DNA of 14,426 nucleotides. Source: Planctomycetota bacterium (GTDB lineage Bacteria > Planctomycetota > Phycisphaerae > SM23-33 > FEN-1343). The stretch is taken from the NCBI GenBank assembly GCA_013203365.1, contig JABMQG010000505.1, forward strand, positions 1 to 14,426. Direction: 5' to 3'. Position numbers and translations under genes: made by a program. Positions 1 through 7,622 of this stretch are shown here, piece after piece; position 1 is the first letter of the stretch, and every line of letters starts with the position of its first letter. The notes under the pieces are model-generated. The model ran no database searches and was not told the origin of the DNA. It saw nothing but the letters and a program-made list of their open reading frames with translations.

Positions 1-1731
1 CGGTTCGCCGACATGGGTGGCGCACTGGCCGAGTTGAAGCACAGTGAGCGAATCTACCGTGATTCGCAAATCGACGTGACTCACAACCACGTACGTTTGC
101 TGTACAGCGGTCGGCTGTGGCGAACGATTCTAGCCTCGGCCGTGCAAGGTTGGCGCGTGCGCAACTTTGTTGACGACGCGGCCTCGCGCCGACTGGGTCG
201 ATCGAAATGGCAAACTGTGTTGTTTGCCCTTTTCGGGGCTCTTGGGGGCCTGTCCGCTGTCGGCGCCGTCGCAGGCGCTGTTTTGGCCTTTGCGCTGGCT
301 TTGGCATCCGTATTTGGGCAAACAAGCGACGCCGCGTCGGGGTGGGGCCCGCTGATCGGTCCGTGGGGCCTGCTGGCAGGGACCATGGTGGTGGTCGGCG
401 CCAGCTTGTTCACAGCAGCCACAATGGTACGTGCCGTCTGGGCCCGTGCAGACCTGCGACGCCATTACCGCAGCATGCTGACCAGCGCCGGCTACCTCTG
501 CCGGGCAATGCGGGCAAGAAGGGCCGAGCAGCTCATCGGCTGGCATCGCGTCGGTCGCGTATCGGCCGGCCGGGCGATTAAACTGAAAGACTCGCCGACG
601 CGATTCATCCTGCACCTGATGCTGTCGGTTCTGCCGGCGCCGCTGCACAGGTTCCTGACCGACCGAGCCTTTGCTCTGGCGAAGCTGCGATACATTTTCG
701 TGCGACCGCTGCGGCTGTACTTCAATCAGCAGGCCCGGGAACAGTGGATGGTTGAAATGCTCGATGACGGGCTCGCGCACGGCATGGTCAGCGAAGATGA
801 GGCAAAGACCATCCGCGGGCAGTTGCAGGAGCCCTTTATCCAGAAATATCTCCAGAGCCTGGCGGTGCATATCTGTACGCTGCCGATCACACAAGTGGTT
901 TCGGTCACAGTGGCCGTAATCTACGTTTTGCAGCATCCGCAGTTGTCCTGGGCGGACGCTTGGGCACGGGCCTTGTTGATCCTGGGCATCTTCCAGGTCA
1001 CGCCGATATCCCCCGGCTCGTTGACTCGCGGATTTTACGTGCTTGCCATGATGATCCGCGATCGCAACTACCGCGATTACAAGATCGCCGTGTGGATAGG
1101 CTTCTGGAAGTACATCGGTTACCTGGCGTTCCCGATTCAAATGGCGCAGCGTTATCCCGCGATCGCACGCTTCATGGCCGGTCGATGGGCCACCGGGGCG
1201 GTGCACGTGATACCCGTCTTCGGCGAGCGAGGCGCGCTGCTCGAGCACTCCGTATTCGACCTGTTCTACAATTGGCCTTTGACGGTTCACCGGCGACTTT
1301 CTGAACGGGCCGAGCGTCGCCGGCATATTCGCCCTCGCCGTTGGCACGTGCCTGTCTGTGCGGCAGTGGCGTGGGTCGCAATCGCCCAGTTCCCGGCTTG
1401 GCTGGCAGCGGCGCGGGGCGCGCCGCTTGCCCCGGTTGCCAGCCCCTGGCTGCTGGCTGCGGCGGGTGTGGTCGGCGGCTTGGCTGGCAGTTGGCTGGCC
1501 GGCGGAGCAGCGGCCGGCTCGCGTATAGTAATGGGCGGGCTCTGCGGTCTGTTGATAGTGGTGGCTGATCTTTGCGCCATGGCCTGGGGCCCTGCGGCAA
1601 CCTGTGGTGCCGAGGAACTGTGGGCCGCGTTGCATCCTGCGCTGTTACCGGGGTTCGCAACAACACTGCTCGCATTCGCCGCCGCAGCGGTCGCCGAGCT
1701 GTTTGCTCCCTACAGACGAAAAGAGCAGTAG
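1..1731 (+). CDS. Polytopic membrane protein of unknown function, 5' truncated
   Basis: The reading frame is open from base 1 and ends at TAG 1729-1731, so the true start probably lies upstream. The ATG at 13 has no Shine-Dalgarno sequence before it. About 576 residues are visible. The first 70 or so are soluble and basic. Counting from the ATG at 13, hydrophobic segments follow near residues 70-100, 112-140, 283-305, 316-350, 358-378, 445-465, 478-505, 508-528 and 543-567, giving roughly eight to ten membrane spans. A cytosolic-looking region rich in Arg (about 145-280) separates the first two spans from the rest. A distinctive stretch in the middle block reads [16 protein letters not shown] do not recognise the family. 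A membrane portion of a larger kinase-like or envelope protein is possible, but nothing visible proves it. The gene is followed by a promoter and the cold-shock gene, so it appears to end its transcription unit. Confidence 0.75.
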   Translation, partial: RFADMGGALAELKHSERIYRDSQIDVTHNHVRLLYSGRLWRTILASAVQGWRVRNFVDDAASRRLGRSKWQTVLFALFGALGGLSAVGAVAGAVLAFALALASVFGQTSDAASGWGPLIGPWGLLAGTMVVVGASLFTAATMVRAVWARADLRRHYRSMLTSAGYLCRAMRARRAEQLIGWHRVGRVSAGRAIKLKDSPTRFILHLMLSVLPAPLHRFLTDRAFALAKLRYIFVRPLRLYFNQQAREQWMVEMLDDGLAHGMVSEDEAKTIRGQLQEPFIQKYLQSLAVHICTLPITQVVSVTVAVIYVLQHPQLSWADAWARALLILGIFQVTPISPGSLTRGFYVLAMMIRDRNYRDYKIAVWIGFWKYIGYLAFPIQMAQRYPAIARFMAGRWATGAVHVIPVFGERGALLEHSVFDLFYNWPLTVHRRLSERAERRRHIRPRRWHVPVCAAVAWVAIAQFPAWLAAARGAPLAPVASPWLLAAAGVVGGLAGSWLAGGAAAGSRIVMGGLCGLLIVVADLCAMAWGPAATCGAEELWAALHPALLPGFATTLLAFAAAAVAELFAPYRRKEQ

Positions 1732-1812
1732 GTGGAGAAATCCGACGGGAATCCTTCCCGCGGACGATGCGTCAAGCTGGCCGGCATTTGCAGTTTGTCT
1801 CAAAACGGCCGC

Positions 1813-1841
1813 TTGACAACCGGGGTTGTTCCCGAGACAAT
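1813..1841 (+). promoter_or_regulatory. Sigma70-like promoter for the cold-shock gene
   Basis: A perfect -35 box TTGACA (1813-1818) is separated by 17 nt from a -10-like GACAAT (1836-1841). The start site would fall near 1848. That leaves a 5' leader of about 215 nt before the cold-shock ATG at 2064. A perfect inverted repeat ACAACC-GG-GGTTGT (1816-1829) overlaps the end of the -35 box and the spacer, where a repressor could bind. The boxes and repeat are read directly. Their function is inferred. Confidence 0.5.
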
Positions 1842-2063
1842 AAGCAAGAGTATCAAGGACCGGCGGATCTTTGTGAAAGGGTTTCGCAGGGCGCCGGGCA
1901 GGCCCGGGTGGCAGTCGGGCTTGTGTTTGCAAGGCTTCTCAGGCAATGTCACGTCTTAGCGAGAGTATTCGGTCTTCCGGGCCGCCCCCATACAGCAGAC
2001 TCGTGTGCATGCCTGCGCAGGTTTGGCAAATCCGATGCGCCGGTTTCAAGAAGGAGCCGACTT
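1842..2063 (+). other. Long untranslated leader of the cold-shock gene
   Basis: The stretch between the membrane-protein gene and the cold-shock gene shows no convincing gene. It includes a 10-bp palindrome CCTGCGCAGG (2012-2021) and a strong Shine-Dalgarno AAGGAG (2051-2056). Long structured leaders that sense temperature are well known in cspA-type mRNAs of other bacteria. A similar role here is an inference. The frame of the cold-shock gene is open back to 1572, but that upstream part does not look like protein. Confidence 0.35.
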
Positions 2064-2270
2064 ATGGCTACCGGAACAGTGAAGTGGTTTAACGATTCGA
2101 AGGGCTATGGTTTTATCGCCTGCGATAGTGGAACGGACGTTTTCGTTCATCACAGCGAGATTCAGGCCGGAGGCTTCCGCACCCTCAGCGAAGGGGAGGC
2201 AGTGGAATTCGAGATTGCCGAGGGAGACAAGGGCCCCAAGGCGGTTAATGTGCGAAAAGCACAGACATAA
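2064..2270 (+). CDS. Cold-shock protein (CspA family), 68 aa
   Basis: A complete single cold-shock domain of 68 residues, the normal length for the family. These proteins bind single-stranded RNA and DNA through a five-stranded beta barrel and act as RNA chaperones in the cytoplasm. The N-terminus [10 protein letters not shown] is canonical. RNP1 is visible as KGYGFI (residues 13-18) and RNP2 as VFVHH (26-30). The C-terminus [10 protein letters not shown] is also typical. The ATG at 2064 is chosen because AAGGAG lies 7 nt upstream and the conserved domain starts exactly there. The in-frame extension back to 1572 is rejected. A promoter at 1813-1841 and a leader of about 215 nt suggest its own transcription unit with post-transcriptional control. 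Whether it is cold-induced or constitutive cannot be told from the sequence. Confidence 0.96.
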   Translation: MATGTVKWFNDSKGYGFIACDSGTDVFVHHSEIQAGGFRTLSEGEAVEFEIAEGDKGPKAVNVRKAQT

Positions 2271-2346
2271 CCGATTTTGGAACAATAGCTTAAGAGCCTT
2301 TAATAGAATCTGCGCCGGATTGAGGCTCAGCGAAACACAGGGGTGC

Positions 2347-2451
2347 CGGCAAGGCAAGGCAGGCGATGCTTCTGCATCGTCGATGCAGGGTCGCGCCGCC
2401 AGCTGAAGCCGGCTTGGGCGATACAGACGAGCGTTCGCTCTAACCTTGCCG
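2347..2451 (+). ncRNA. Candidate structured RNA in the csp/scpB convergent gap
   Basis: An 8-bp closing stem can form between CGGCAAGG (2347-2354) and CCTTGCCG (2444-2451). It encloses an 8-bp hairpin with loop TTCT (2362-2381, core CGATGC/GCATCG including one G-U pair), a palindrome AAGCCGGCTT (2406-2415), and a hairpin GAGCGTTCGCTC (2429-2440) next to the closing stem. The GCATC arm can instead pair with the next GATGC copy (CTGCATC-GTC-GATGCAG, 2372-2388), giving two exclusive folds. The strand is uncertain because stems read on both. It could be a small RNA or the 3' UTR of the cold-shock mRNA. I match it to no known family. The 76-codon GTG ORF overlapping it (2343-2573) does not look like protein. 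Confidence 0.3.
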
Positions 2452-2532
2452 ACGCGGCTCAATACCGCGCATCGGCCCTGCGGCCGGTTGAAGTCGGCCA
2501 GATTTTTGGGAGTCGCTCAGGGCAGGGCAAGT

Positions 2533-2580
2533 CACACTGGGCAGCGCCAGCGGCGGTTGCTCGCGTAAAATAACAGTGTG
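2533..2580. repeat. Inverted repeat between csp and scpB, possible bidirectional terminator
   Basis: Perfect 7-bp arms CACACTG (2533-2539) and CAGTGTG (2574-2580) flank a GC-rich 34-nt interior with a small CGCC-AGC-GGCG hairpin. The repeat sits 10 nt after the scpB stop codon and at the end of the convergent gap, where terminators are expected. No U-run follows on either strand, so intrinsic termination is not established. Confidence 0.25.
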
Positions 2581-2590
2581 CCTGCAAACT

Positions 2591-3277
2591 TCAAGAGTCG
2601 CCTTCCAGCGACTCCACTGTTTCGCTGGAAGAAGCGACCTCGCCCATTCGGCTGTCGCTCTTGCAGGCCGGTTTATCCGCCGTGGCGCCGCTGGCCAGCT
2701 CGGGCACCTGGGGGAGGTCTTTCAGATCAGCCAGGCCGAATACCTCAAGAAATTTCCTTGTCGTGCCGTACAGCATCGGCCGACCAATTTCCTCGGCCCG
2801 TCCGATGATCTTGACCAGCCCCTTTTCCATCAGATTTCGAATGACCTCCCCAGCCGAGACGCCGCGGATACCCTCGACGTTTGCCCGGAGGATCGGCTGC
2901 TTGTAGGCGATGATGGCAAGCGTCTCCAAACCGGCTTGACTTAGCTTCGACTCGCTACGGGCCTTTAACAGTCGGCTGAGCACGTCGTTGAACTCGGGCA
3001 GTGTGAGCATCTGATACCCGCCGGCCAGTGACTCGATGCGAAACGAGCAGACCATTTGTTCGTACCGCTCATTTAACCGATCCACCGCCTGCCGCGCCGC
3101 CATGCGCCCCCCGTCCAGGCATGCGACTTCGGCAATCTTGGCCGCCGACAGCGGGGTATCCGTTGCAAATAATATCGACTCTACCGCCGAGACGTCGATA
3201 TCGCTGACCGACTCGGGCGACTGTTGGCTCTCTGCTTGCTCAGCGGCGTCTTCGTTTTCCATCACTTGTCCGTCCAT
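2591..3277 (-). CDS. scpB: Segregation and condensation protein B (ScpB), 228 aa
   Basis: ScpB is the winged-helix kleisin partner of the SMC-ScpA condensin complex, which compacts and segregates the chromosome. After an acidic low-complexity N-terminus (residues 1-28), the first winged helix starts with AVESILFATDTPLS (31-44). The second carries the family signature LETLAIIAYKQPI (117-129) followed by RANVEGIRGV (131-140), IGRAEEIGRPMLYGTT (158-173) and FLEVFGL (176-182). The C-terminal 45 residues are a variable Ser/Glu-rich tail. Length is typical. The ATG at 3277 is preceded by AAGG five bases upstream; a second Met at codon 6 is an alternative. The usual neighbour scpA is not in this window. 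The gene is divergent from infA, and a promoter candidate lies just upstream. Confidence 0.93.
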   Translation of the reverse strand: MDGQVMENEDAAEQAESQQSPESVSDIDVSAVESILFATDTPLSAAKIAEVACLDGGRMAARQAVDRLNERYEQMVCSFRIESLAGGYQMLTLPEFNDVLSRLLKARSESKLSQAGLETLAIIAYKQPILRANVEGIRGVSAGEVIRNLMEKGLVKIIGRAEEIGRPMLYGTTRKFLEVFGLADLKDLPQVPELASGATADKPACKSDSRMGEVASSSETVESLEGDS

Positions 3278-3305
3278 GATTGCCTTGCTATCCTAACCGC
3301 CTTCC

Positions 3306-3333
3306 AGCATAGCCGCGATAAATCATTTTGCAA
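3306..3333 (-). promoter_or_regulatory. Candidate scpB promoter
   Basis: On the minus strand TTGCAA (3333-3328) is followed after 16 nt by TATGCT (3311-3306). Each box matches the sigma70 consensus at four of six positions. The start site would lie about 20 nt before the scpB ATG. Confidence 0.3.
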
Positions 3334-3549
3334 GGCATTGCCGCGTTCTTAGTTCGGCAGGGCTGGCTATCGGCCAAGTGTTTCCGCCAAGTCCAACCGC
3401 CGGGCAGGGGGCAGGAATTTACCCGATTTGTTTTGCAATTGGGCGAAAATGTTGTACCTTGCCGACTGCGGAATACCTGCAGCAGGAGGCGTGTCGCCAG
3501 CAATTCGTGTCGGTGACTTGGCTGTGGGTCGGCGTACAAGAGGAACTTA

Positions 3550-3780
3550 ATGGTTAAGCAGGATGCCATAGAGGTGGATGCGACGGTTGTCGCCGCGCTT
3601 CCGAATGCGATGTTCAAGCTCAAGCTTGACAGCGAGCATGGCGAGCACGAAATCCTTGGCCACGTAAGCGGCAAGATGCGCCAACACTACATTCGCATCC
3701 TCCCGGGTGACCGCGTTACCGTTCAACTCAGCTCGTACGACCTTACCAGGGGTCGAATTGTCTACCGACACAAGAATTGA
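3550..3780 (+). CDS. infA: Translation initiation factor IF-1, 76 aa
   Basis: IF-1 is a small OB-fold protein that occupies the ribosomal A site of the 30S subunit during initiation. The sequence shows the family pattern throughout: [20 protein letters not shown] (residues 7-26), then [20 protein letters not shown] (38-57) and [13 protein letters not shown] at the C-terminus. At 76 residues it is slightly longer than the 72-residue E. coli protein because of a small insertion around residues 28-35. The ATG at 3550 is preceded by GAGGAA at good spacing. It stands alone, outside a ribosomal-protein operon, in a divergent arrangement with scpB. The 270-nt upstream gap must hold its promoter, but I could not pick a convincing -35/-10 pair. 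Confidence 0.97.
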   Translation: MVKQDAIEVDATVVAALPNAMFKLKLDSEHGEHEILGHVSGKMRQHYIRILPGDRVTVQLSSYDLTRGRIVYRHKN

Positions 3781-3930
3781 CCTGCGACGGTGCCCGGCAA
3801 TCTGCTGGGGTACGTCGATATTCCTATCCGTGCCGCGGTAGCGGGAATCGTCAGGAAGCCATCTGTGCGGCCCCGTTGTTCATCCACCTTAAGCCAGAGA
3901 AATGGTGGCATTCCAGTTGAGGAGAACACG

Positions 3931-4962
3931 TTGAAGCGATTCAAGAATGCCGGCGATATCAAGGTGGGTGTGGTTGGCTACGGTGGGGCGTACAATATGG
4001 GGCGTAACCACTTGATGGACATGAAAAAGGCGGGAATGACGCCCCTGGCGGTTGCGGACACCGATGTAAAACGCTTGAAGGTGGCGCAAGCGGAATTCCC
4101 CGGCATCCGGACCTACACGTCACTGGGCGCGATGCTGAGAAGATCCGACATAAACCTGATCACGATCATCACCCCGCACAACACGCATGCCAGGCTTGCA
4201 CTCCAGGCTCTCAGGGCCGGCAGGAGCGTCTGCTGCGAAAAGCCACTGGCGATCACCACCGCCGACTGCGATAGGATGATCGAGTTGGCCGGAAAGAACA
4301 AGGTCCTGCTCTCGACGTATCATAATCGCCACTGGGACGGGTGCATTACGCAGGCAGTAAAGACGATCGAAAGCGGCGCAATCGGTGAAATCGTCCGCAT
4401 CGAGGCCCGTATAGGCTGCCATGGCAAACCCGGCAATCAGTGGCGAAGCAGCAAGAGCATCTCAGGTGGTATACTCTACGATTGGGGAGTGCATCTGCTG
4501 GAATATTCGCTGCAGCTGATCCACTCGAATATCGTCGAGGTCGGCGGCTTTGCCAAGACCGGATTCTGGGCGCCGAAAACGGTCTGGAAGGGCGACACAA
4601 TTGAGGATGAGGCATTCGCCGTTGTGCGATTTACCTCGGGGCAGTGGCTGACGTTGACCGTTAGCAACATTGATTCCAACTCCACAGAAGACCAACTTGA
4701 AATCACCGGGACTAAGGGAACGTACGTCTTCGGTGAGCTTAACTGGCGGCTCATCCAGCCTCGTGGCGACAAACTGGTCGTCACCAAAGGCGCGAACCCG
4801 CTCAACGAGTGGGGGCGATTCTATGAGAATATCTCGGATCACCTGGTCAAAGGCGAAAAACTTATCATCACGCCTGAATGGTCGCGCCGGCCGATCCACA
4901 TTCTCGACCTGGCCTGCCGCAGCGTCGCTAAAGGGGTCAGCCTGAAAGCGAAGTACAGCTGA
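3931..4962 (+). CDS. Gfo/Idh/MocA family NAD(P)-dependent oxidoreductase, 343 aa
   Basis: Members of this family oxidise or reduce sugars, inositols or related polyols with NAD(P). The N-terminal Rossmann domain starts with KVGVVGYGGAYNMGRNH (residues 11-27). The family EKP motif is at 103-105 (CCEKPLAIT). The C-terminal domain carries GGILYDWGVHLLEY, with the conserved Asp184 and His188 of the active-site region. The substrate cannot be told. I chose TTG 3931 as start because GAGGAG (3919-3924) lies 6 nt upstream and the Rossmann fold begins right after it. A longer frame from 3790 adds 47 residues with no family resemblance. No signal peptide is visible in the chosen protein, so it is probably cytoplasmic. 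It is 150 nt downstream of infA and converges with the FGGY kinase, so there is no obvious sugar operon. Confidence 0.9.
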   Translation: MKRFKNAGDIKVGVVGYGGAYNMGRNHLMDMKKAGMTPLAVADTDVKRLKVAQAEFPGIRTYTSLGAMLRRSDINLITIITPHNTHARLALQALRAGRSVCCEKPLAITTADCDRMIELAGKNKVLLSTYHNRHWDGCITQAVKTIESGAIGEIVRIEARIGCHGKPGNQWRSSKSISGGILYDWGVHLLEYSLQLIHSNIVEVGGFAKTGFWAPKTVWKGDTIEDEAFAVVRFTSGQWLTLTVSNIDSNSTEDQLEITGTKGTYVFGELNWRLIQPRGDKLVVTKGANPLNEWGRFYENISDHLVKGEKLIITPEWSRRPIHILDLACRSVAKGVSLKAKYS

Positions 4963-5052
4963 AACCGCGGCCGGCCGGCTTGTCCGGCGATCAATAAACC
5001 AATAAACCGTCGCTACGTCGGGGGTGTTATGTTGTACGCTTCTCCGACGACC

Positions 5053-6390
5053 TCAGCTTTCGATGAGTCTGCCCGCCAGTATCGCAGCTCCGGTAGCGGC
5101 TTCTTCCTGGCCTTCAGAGAGCACAAGTGGCAGGCCGAAGGCCTCTTCGGCCGTTCTGCGTAGCATTGCGTTTTTGCGCAATGCGTTGCCGCTGCCGACG
5201 AGTTCCGTTCTTGCAGCCAACACATCCGGCGGAAGCATATCACGGAGGTTAGTCACGATTCCCATCGCCAGGCCGCGGGCGAGCTGACCGAGAGTGAAAT
5301 TCCCCGACGATATACCCTCAATGCCACCGCGAAGCGACGGATCGTGCCGTTCGCCGAAGAAAAACGGGCGGACGACCGGCCATCCGGAAGCGGACAGTCC
5401 GAGTTCGTTGATCCTTGCATACAGCTCGTCGTCCGGCGGGGGGGTGCAACCGAGGTCGCTCGTCCACGACTTGACCGCCTCTGCCAACCATGCCCAAGCC
5501 GAGCCGCCGCCAAGCGACGCGGCGACCATGGCCCATCGTTCGCCGGGGTATGGGCGGTACTCAAAGGTGGCTACCCGAGTCGTGAAATCGAGTTGTGCGT
5601 CGGCGGGCATCACAGCGGAGATCTGACCACCCGTTCCGAGCGTCAGGGAAAGTTGCTCGTTAGGCCGGCGGAGCGTGGCGAACATGGATGCCTGATTGTC
5701 GCCGAAGGCCACAGCGACAGGAATGCCCGCCGGCAGACCAAGCGATTCGGCTGAAGCAGGGGCGAGCGTCCCGGCCAGGGCCGGACAGGGGTGGACCTCC
5801 GGCAGAATCTCGGCCGGGATGTTCGCCGCGGCGACCGCCTTGGCGTCCCACGTAAGTGCGTGGGGTGCAAAGAGGCCGAAGCTCGCCGCGTCGGTAGTAT
5901 CGGTTATCGGCCGATCCAGCCCGCAGAGGCGCCCAACGAGCAGATCATGAATAGTGCACGCGGTCGCGGCGCCGGCCGGCAGGGCGCACCTCGCGGCCAG
6001 CCAAGCTAGCGTCGCACACCCGAAACCCGTGGACAGTGAGTAGCCGGTTCGAGCGATAAGGCCGGGCAAAAAGCCTTCGTCCTCGCCGCATCGCCGATCC
6101 TGCCAGGTGATCAGCGGTGTAAGGGCCCGGCAGGTTTTATTCAACACGACCACGCCGTGCATCTGCCCCGTGGCGCCGACGGCCCGGACCTGCTTTCGCA
6201 ATTCGGCCGGGAGTTTGCAGACGACGTTAAGGGCCGCTTCGACGAGCGTGGAAGCGTCCTGCTCCGACCGGCCTGGCGGGCCTGGAAGATCGGCTCGGTG
6301 CGCCGACGAAGTCACCGCGAGCACAGTCCCGGCCGCGTCGGCGATAACCGCCGCGACTTTGCTGGTTCCGATGTCGATCCCCAGAAACAT
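5053..6390 (-). CDS. FGGY-family carbohydrate kinase, sedoheptulokinase-like, 445 aa
   Basis: This is an ATP-dependent sugar kinase. The N-terminal FGGY domain starts FLGIDIGTSKVAAV and contains GQMHG (residues 75-79). The catalytic base is probably Asp231 in FGDNQAS. The ATP-binding lobe has LGTGGQ (251-256), ASLGGGSAWAW (291-301), and GSGNALRKN (399-407). Several stretches resemble mammalian sedoheptulokinase (SHPK) from memory more than xylulokinase: GFGCATLAWL (122-131), IHDLLVGRLCGL (147-158), GERHDPS (346-352) and GIVTNLRDMLP (377-387). Sedoheptulose phosphorylation would feed the pentose phosphate pathway. Xylulose or another ketose remains possible. The ATG has GAGGAG 9 nt upstream. 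The gene lies 180 nt after pheS with a small ORF between, and the stop of that ORF overlaps this ribosome-binding region, suggesting coupling. Confidence 0.85.
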   Translation of the reverse strand: MFLGIDIGTSKVAAVIADAAGTVLAVTSSAHRADLPGPPGRSEQDASTLVEAALNVVCKLPAELRKQVRAVGATGQMHGVVVLNKTCRALTPLITWQDRRCGEDEGFLPGLIARTGYSLSTGFGCATLAWLAARCALPAGAATACTIHDLLVGRLCGLDRPITDTTDAASFGLFAPHALTWDAKAVAAANIPAEILPEVHPCPALAGTLAPASAESLGLPAGIPVAVAFGDNQASMFATLRRPNEQLSLTLGTGGQISAVMPADAQLDFTTRVATFEYRPYPGERWAMVAASLGGGSAWAWLAEAVKSWTSDLGCTPPPDDELYARINELGLSASGWPVVRPFFFGERHDPSLRGGIEGISSGNFTLGQLARGLAMGIVTNLRDMLPPDVLAARTELVGSGNALRKNAMLRRTAEEAFGLPLVLSEGQEEAATGAAILAGRLIES

Positions 6391-6396
6391 GACTGC

Positions 6397-6492
6397 TCAC
6401 TCCTCGACCGCCATGCAATCCGCCGTCCGACTACCCACCATCACGAGCTCGCTGATCGGGTAATTGCACAACTCGATGCCCTTGCGGTTCAC
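6397..6492 (-). CDS. Possible small protein between pheS and the FGGY kinase, about 31 aa
   Basis: A short frame ends at TGA 6399-6397, seven bases before the FGGY-kinase ATG and inside its ribosome-binding region. The GTG at 6492 has AAAGG 8 nt upstream (6505-6501) and gives about 31 residues. An ATG at 6555 in the same frame would give 52 residues but has no Shine-Dalgarno. The frame is also continuous with pheS after its stop codon. The last 30 codons have about 87% G or C at the third position, which is gene-like. The peptide includes KGIELCNYPISELVMVGSRT. I recognise no family. The layout pheS, small ORF, kinase suggests translational coupling. It could be a chance frame. Confidence 0.4.
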   Translation of the reverse strand: MNRKGIELCNYPISELVMVGSRTADCMAVEE

Positions 6493-6570
6493 CGCCGGCG
6501 CCTTTGATGTGGCCCCTGCCGGCCGGAATCGAGCCGCGGGCCTCGCTCGCTGCATCTGGTCGTTAACCGC

Positions 6571-7563
6571 CTAGAACTGTCTGAGGAAGCGGACGTCGTT
6601 TTCGAACAGCAGCCTAATGTCGGGGATGTTGTGCTTGCGCATGGCCATGCGCTCAATGCCCAACCCGAAGGCGAAACCGGTGTACTCTTCCGGATCGTAC
6701 TTGACAGCCTGCAGAACGTTGGGATCGACCATCCCGCAGCCACCCATTTCGATCCATTCAGTGGACCCGTCGCTCTTATGGAACAGCAGGTCGACCTCCG
6801 CCGACGGCTCGGTGAATGGGAAGAAGCTCGGGCGAAAGCGTGTCCGTACATCATGGCCGAAGTAGCCCTTGCAGAACTGGTCGAGACACGTTTTCAGGTC
6901 GGCCATGCTGACGCCGCACCCGACATAGAGACCCTCGACCTGGTGGAACATGAAACTGTGCGTGGCGTCGACGGTGTCTGGTCGATAAACCCGCCCCACG
7001 GCGATGACCCGCACCGGCGGGTTGCCGGCTTCCATCACTCGGGTCTGAATCGTGGAGGTCTGAGAACGCAAGAGCATCTTGGGCGTTATGTAAAAGTTCT
7101 CCAACTCGTCGCGGGCCGGATGACTATCGGGAATGTTCAAAGCGATGAAGTTGTGCCACTCGTCCTCTACCTCAGGCCCATAGGCAATGTCGAAGCCCAT
7201 CCGGGCGAAGACTTCGGTAATCTCGTTGATAGTCTGAGTTAGGATGTGTGGCCTGCCGATGTTCAACGGGTTTGCCGGCAGTGTGACGTCCGTAAGCGGC
7301 TTGTCGCCGCCGGAAGGGCCCAGTGAACTCTTGGCCCGGTCGTACATCATCTGGATGGCGGCCTTCACGTCGTTGGCCAACTGTCCGACGGCGGGCTTGG
7401 CCTGTTTCGGTACTTCTTTCAGCCGCCCCATCGCCTGCTTGATCTGGCCCTTGGTGCCGAGGTACTTCACGCGGAACTGCTCGAGCTGCTCAGCATCGGC
7501 TACCTTGTCGACCTCGGCGATGGCGCGGGCCTTCAGTTCTTGAAGATCTTCCAATAAGCTCAT
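6571..7563 (-). CDS. pheS: Phenylalanine-tRNA ligase alpha subunit, 330 aa
   Basis: PheS is the catalytic subunit of the (alpha-beta)2 phenylalanyl-tRNA synthetase, which charges tRNA-Phe in the cytoplasm. An N-terminal coiled-coil arm (residues 1-85, with YLGTKGQIKQAM) binds tRNA. The class II core follows: motif 1 around GRPHILTQTINEITEVFARM (103-122), LLRSQTSTIQTR (164-175), motif 2 FRPSFFPFTEPSAEVD (243-258), and motif 3 GFAFGLGIERMAM (296-308). Length matches the family. I place the start at ATG 7563 because AAAGGTGG lies just upstream and the protein begins MSLLEDL. An ORF start at 7593 adds ten non-conserved residues. It follows rplT by 59 nt in the infC-rpmI-rplT cluster. No pheT follows; a small ORF and the FGGY kinase occupy that place, so the beta subunit must be encoded elsewhere. 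Confidence 0.97.
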   Translation of the reverse strand: MSLLEDLQELKARAIAEVDKVADAEQLEQFRVKYLGTKGQIKQAMGRLKEVPKQAKPAVGQLANDVKAAIQMMYDRAKSSLGPSGGDKPLTDVTLPANPLNIGRPHILTQTINEITEVFARMGFDIAYGPEVEDEWHNFIALNIPDSHPARDELENFYITPKMLLRSQTSTIQTRVMEAGNPPVRVIAVGRVYRPDTVDATHSFMFHQVEGLYVGCGVSMADLKTCLDQFCKGYFGHDVRTRFRPSFFPFTEPSAEVDLLFHKSDGSTEWIEMGGCGMVDPNVLQAVKYDPEEYTGFAFGLGIERMAMRKHNIPDIRLLFENDVRFLRQF

Positions 7564-7622
7564 ACGCCACCTTTGCAGTAGGTGCGTGTGCATCCGACAT
7601 GTCGGCCGCTACGGAGGGCAAT

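Noticed and set aside
130..1635. 501-aa minus-strand ORF opposite the membrane protein
   Set aside because: Low-complexity Arg/Gln/Pro/His composition. The plus-strand frame has clear membrane spans and is the coding one.
1572..2063. In-frame N-terminal extension of the cold-shock protein (232-aa frame)
   Set aside because: The extension overlaps the upstream gene, does not look like protein, and a strong Shine-Dalgarno precedes the canonical ATG at 2064.
3428..3461. Promoter for infA around TTGCAA (3433-3438)
   Set aside because: No -10 box better than three of six matches lies at a suitable distance, so I did not list it.
3790..3930. Extended N-terminus of the Gfo/Idh/MocA protein
   Set aside because: The 47 extra residues have no family resemblance, and GAGGAG precedes the TTG at 3931 at ideal spacing.
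4974..5008. GCCGG-CTTGT-CCGGC hairpin followed by a tandem AATAAACC repeat between two convergent genes
   Set aside because: The stem is only five pairs without a U-run, and two copies of an 8-mer are too little to call a functional repeat. It may still be a weak terminator.
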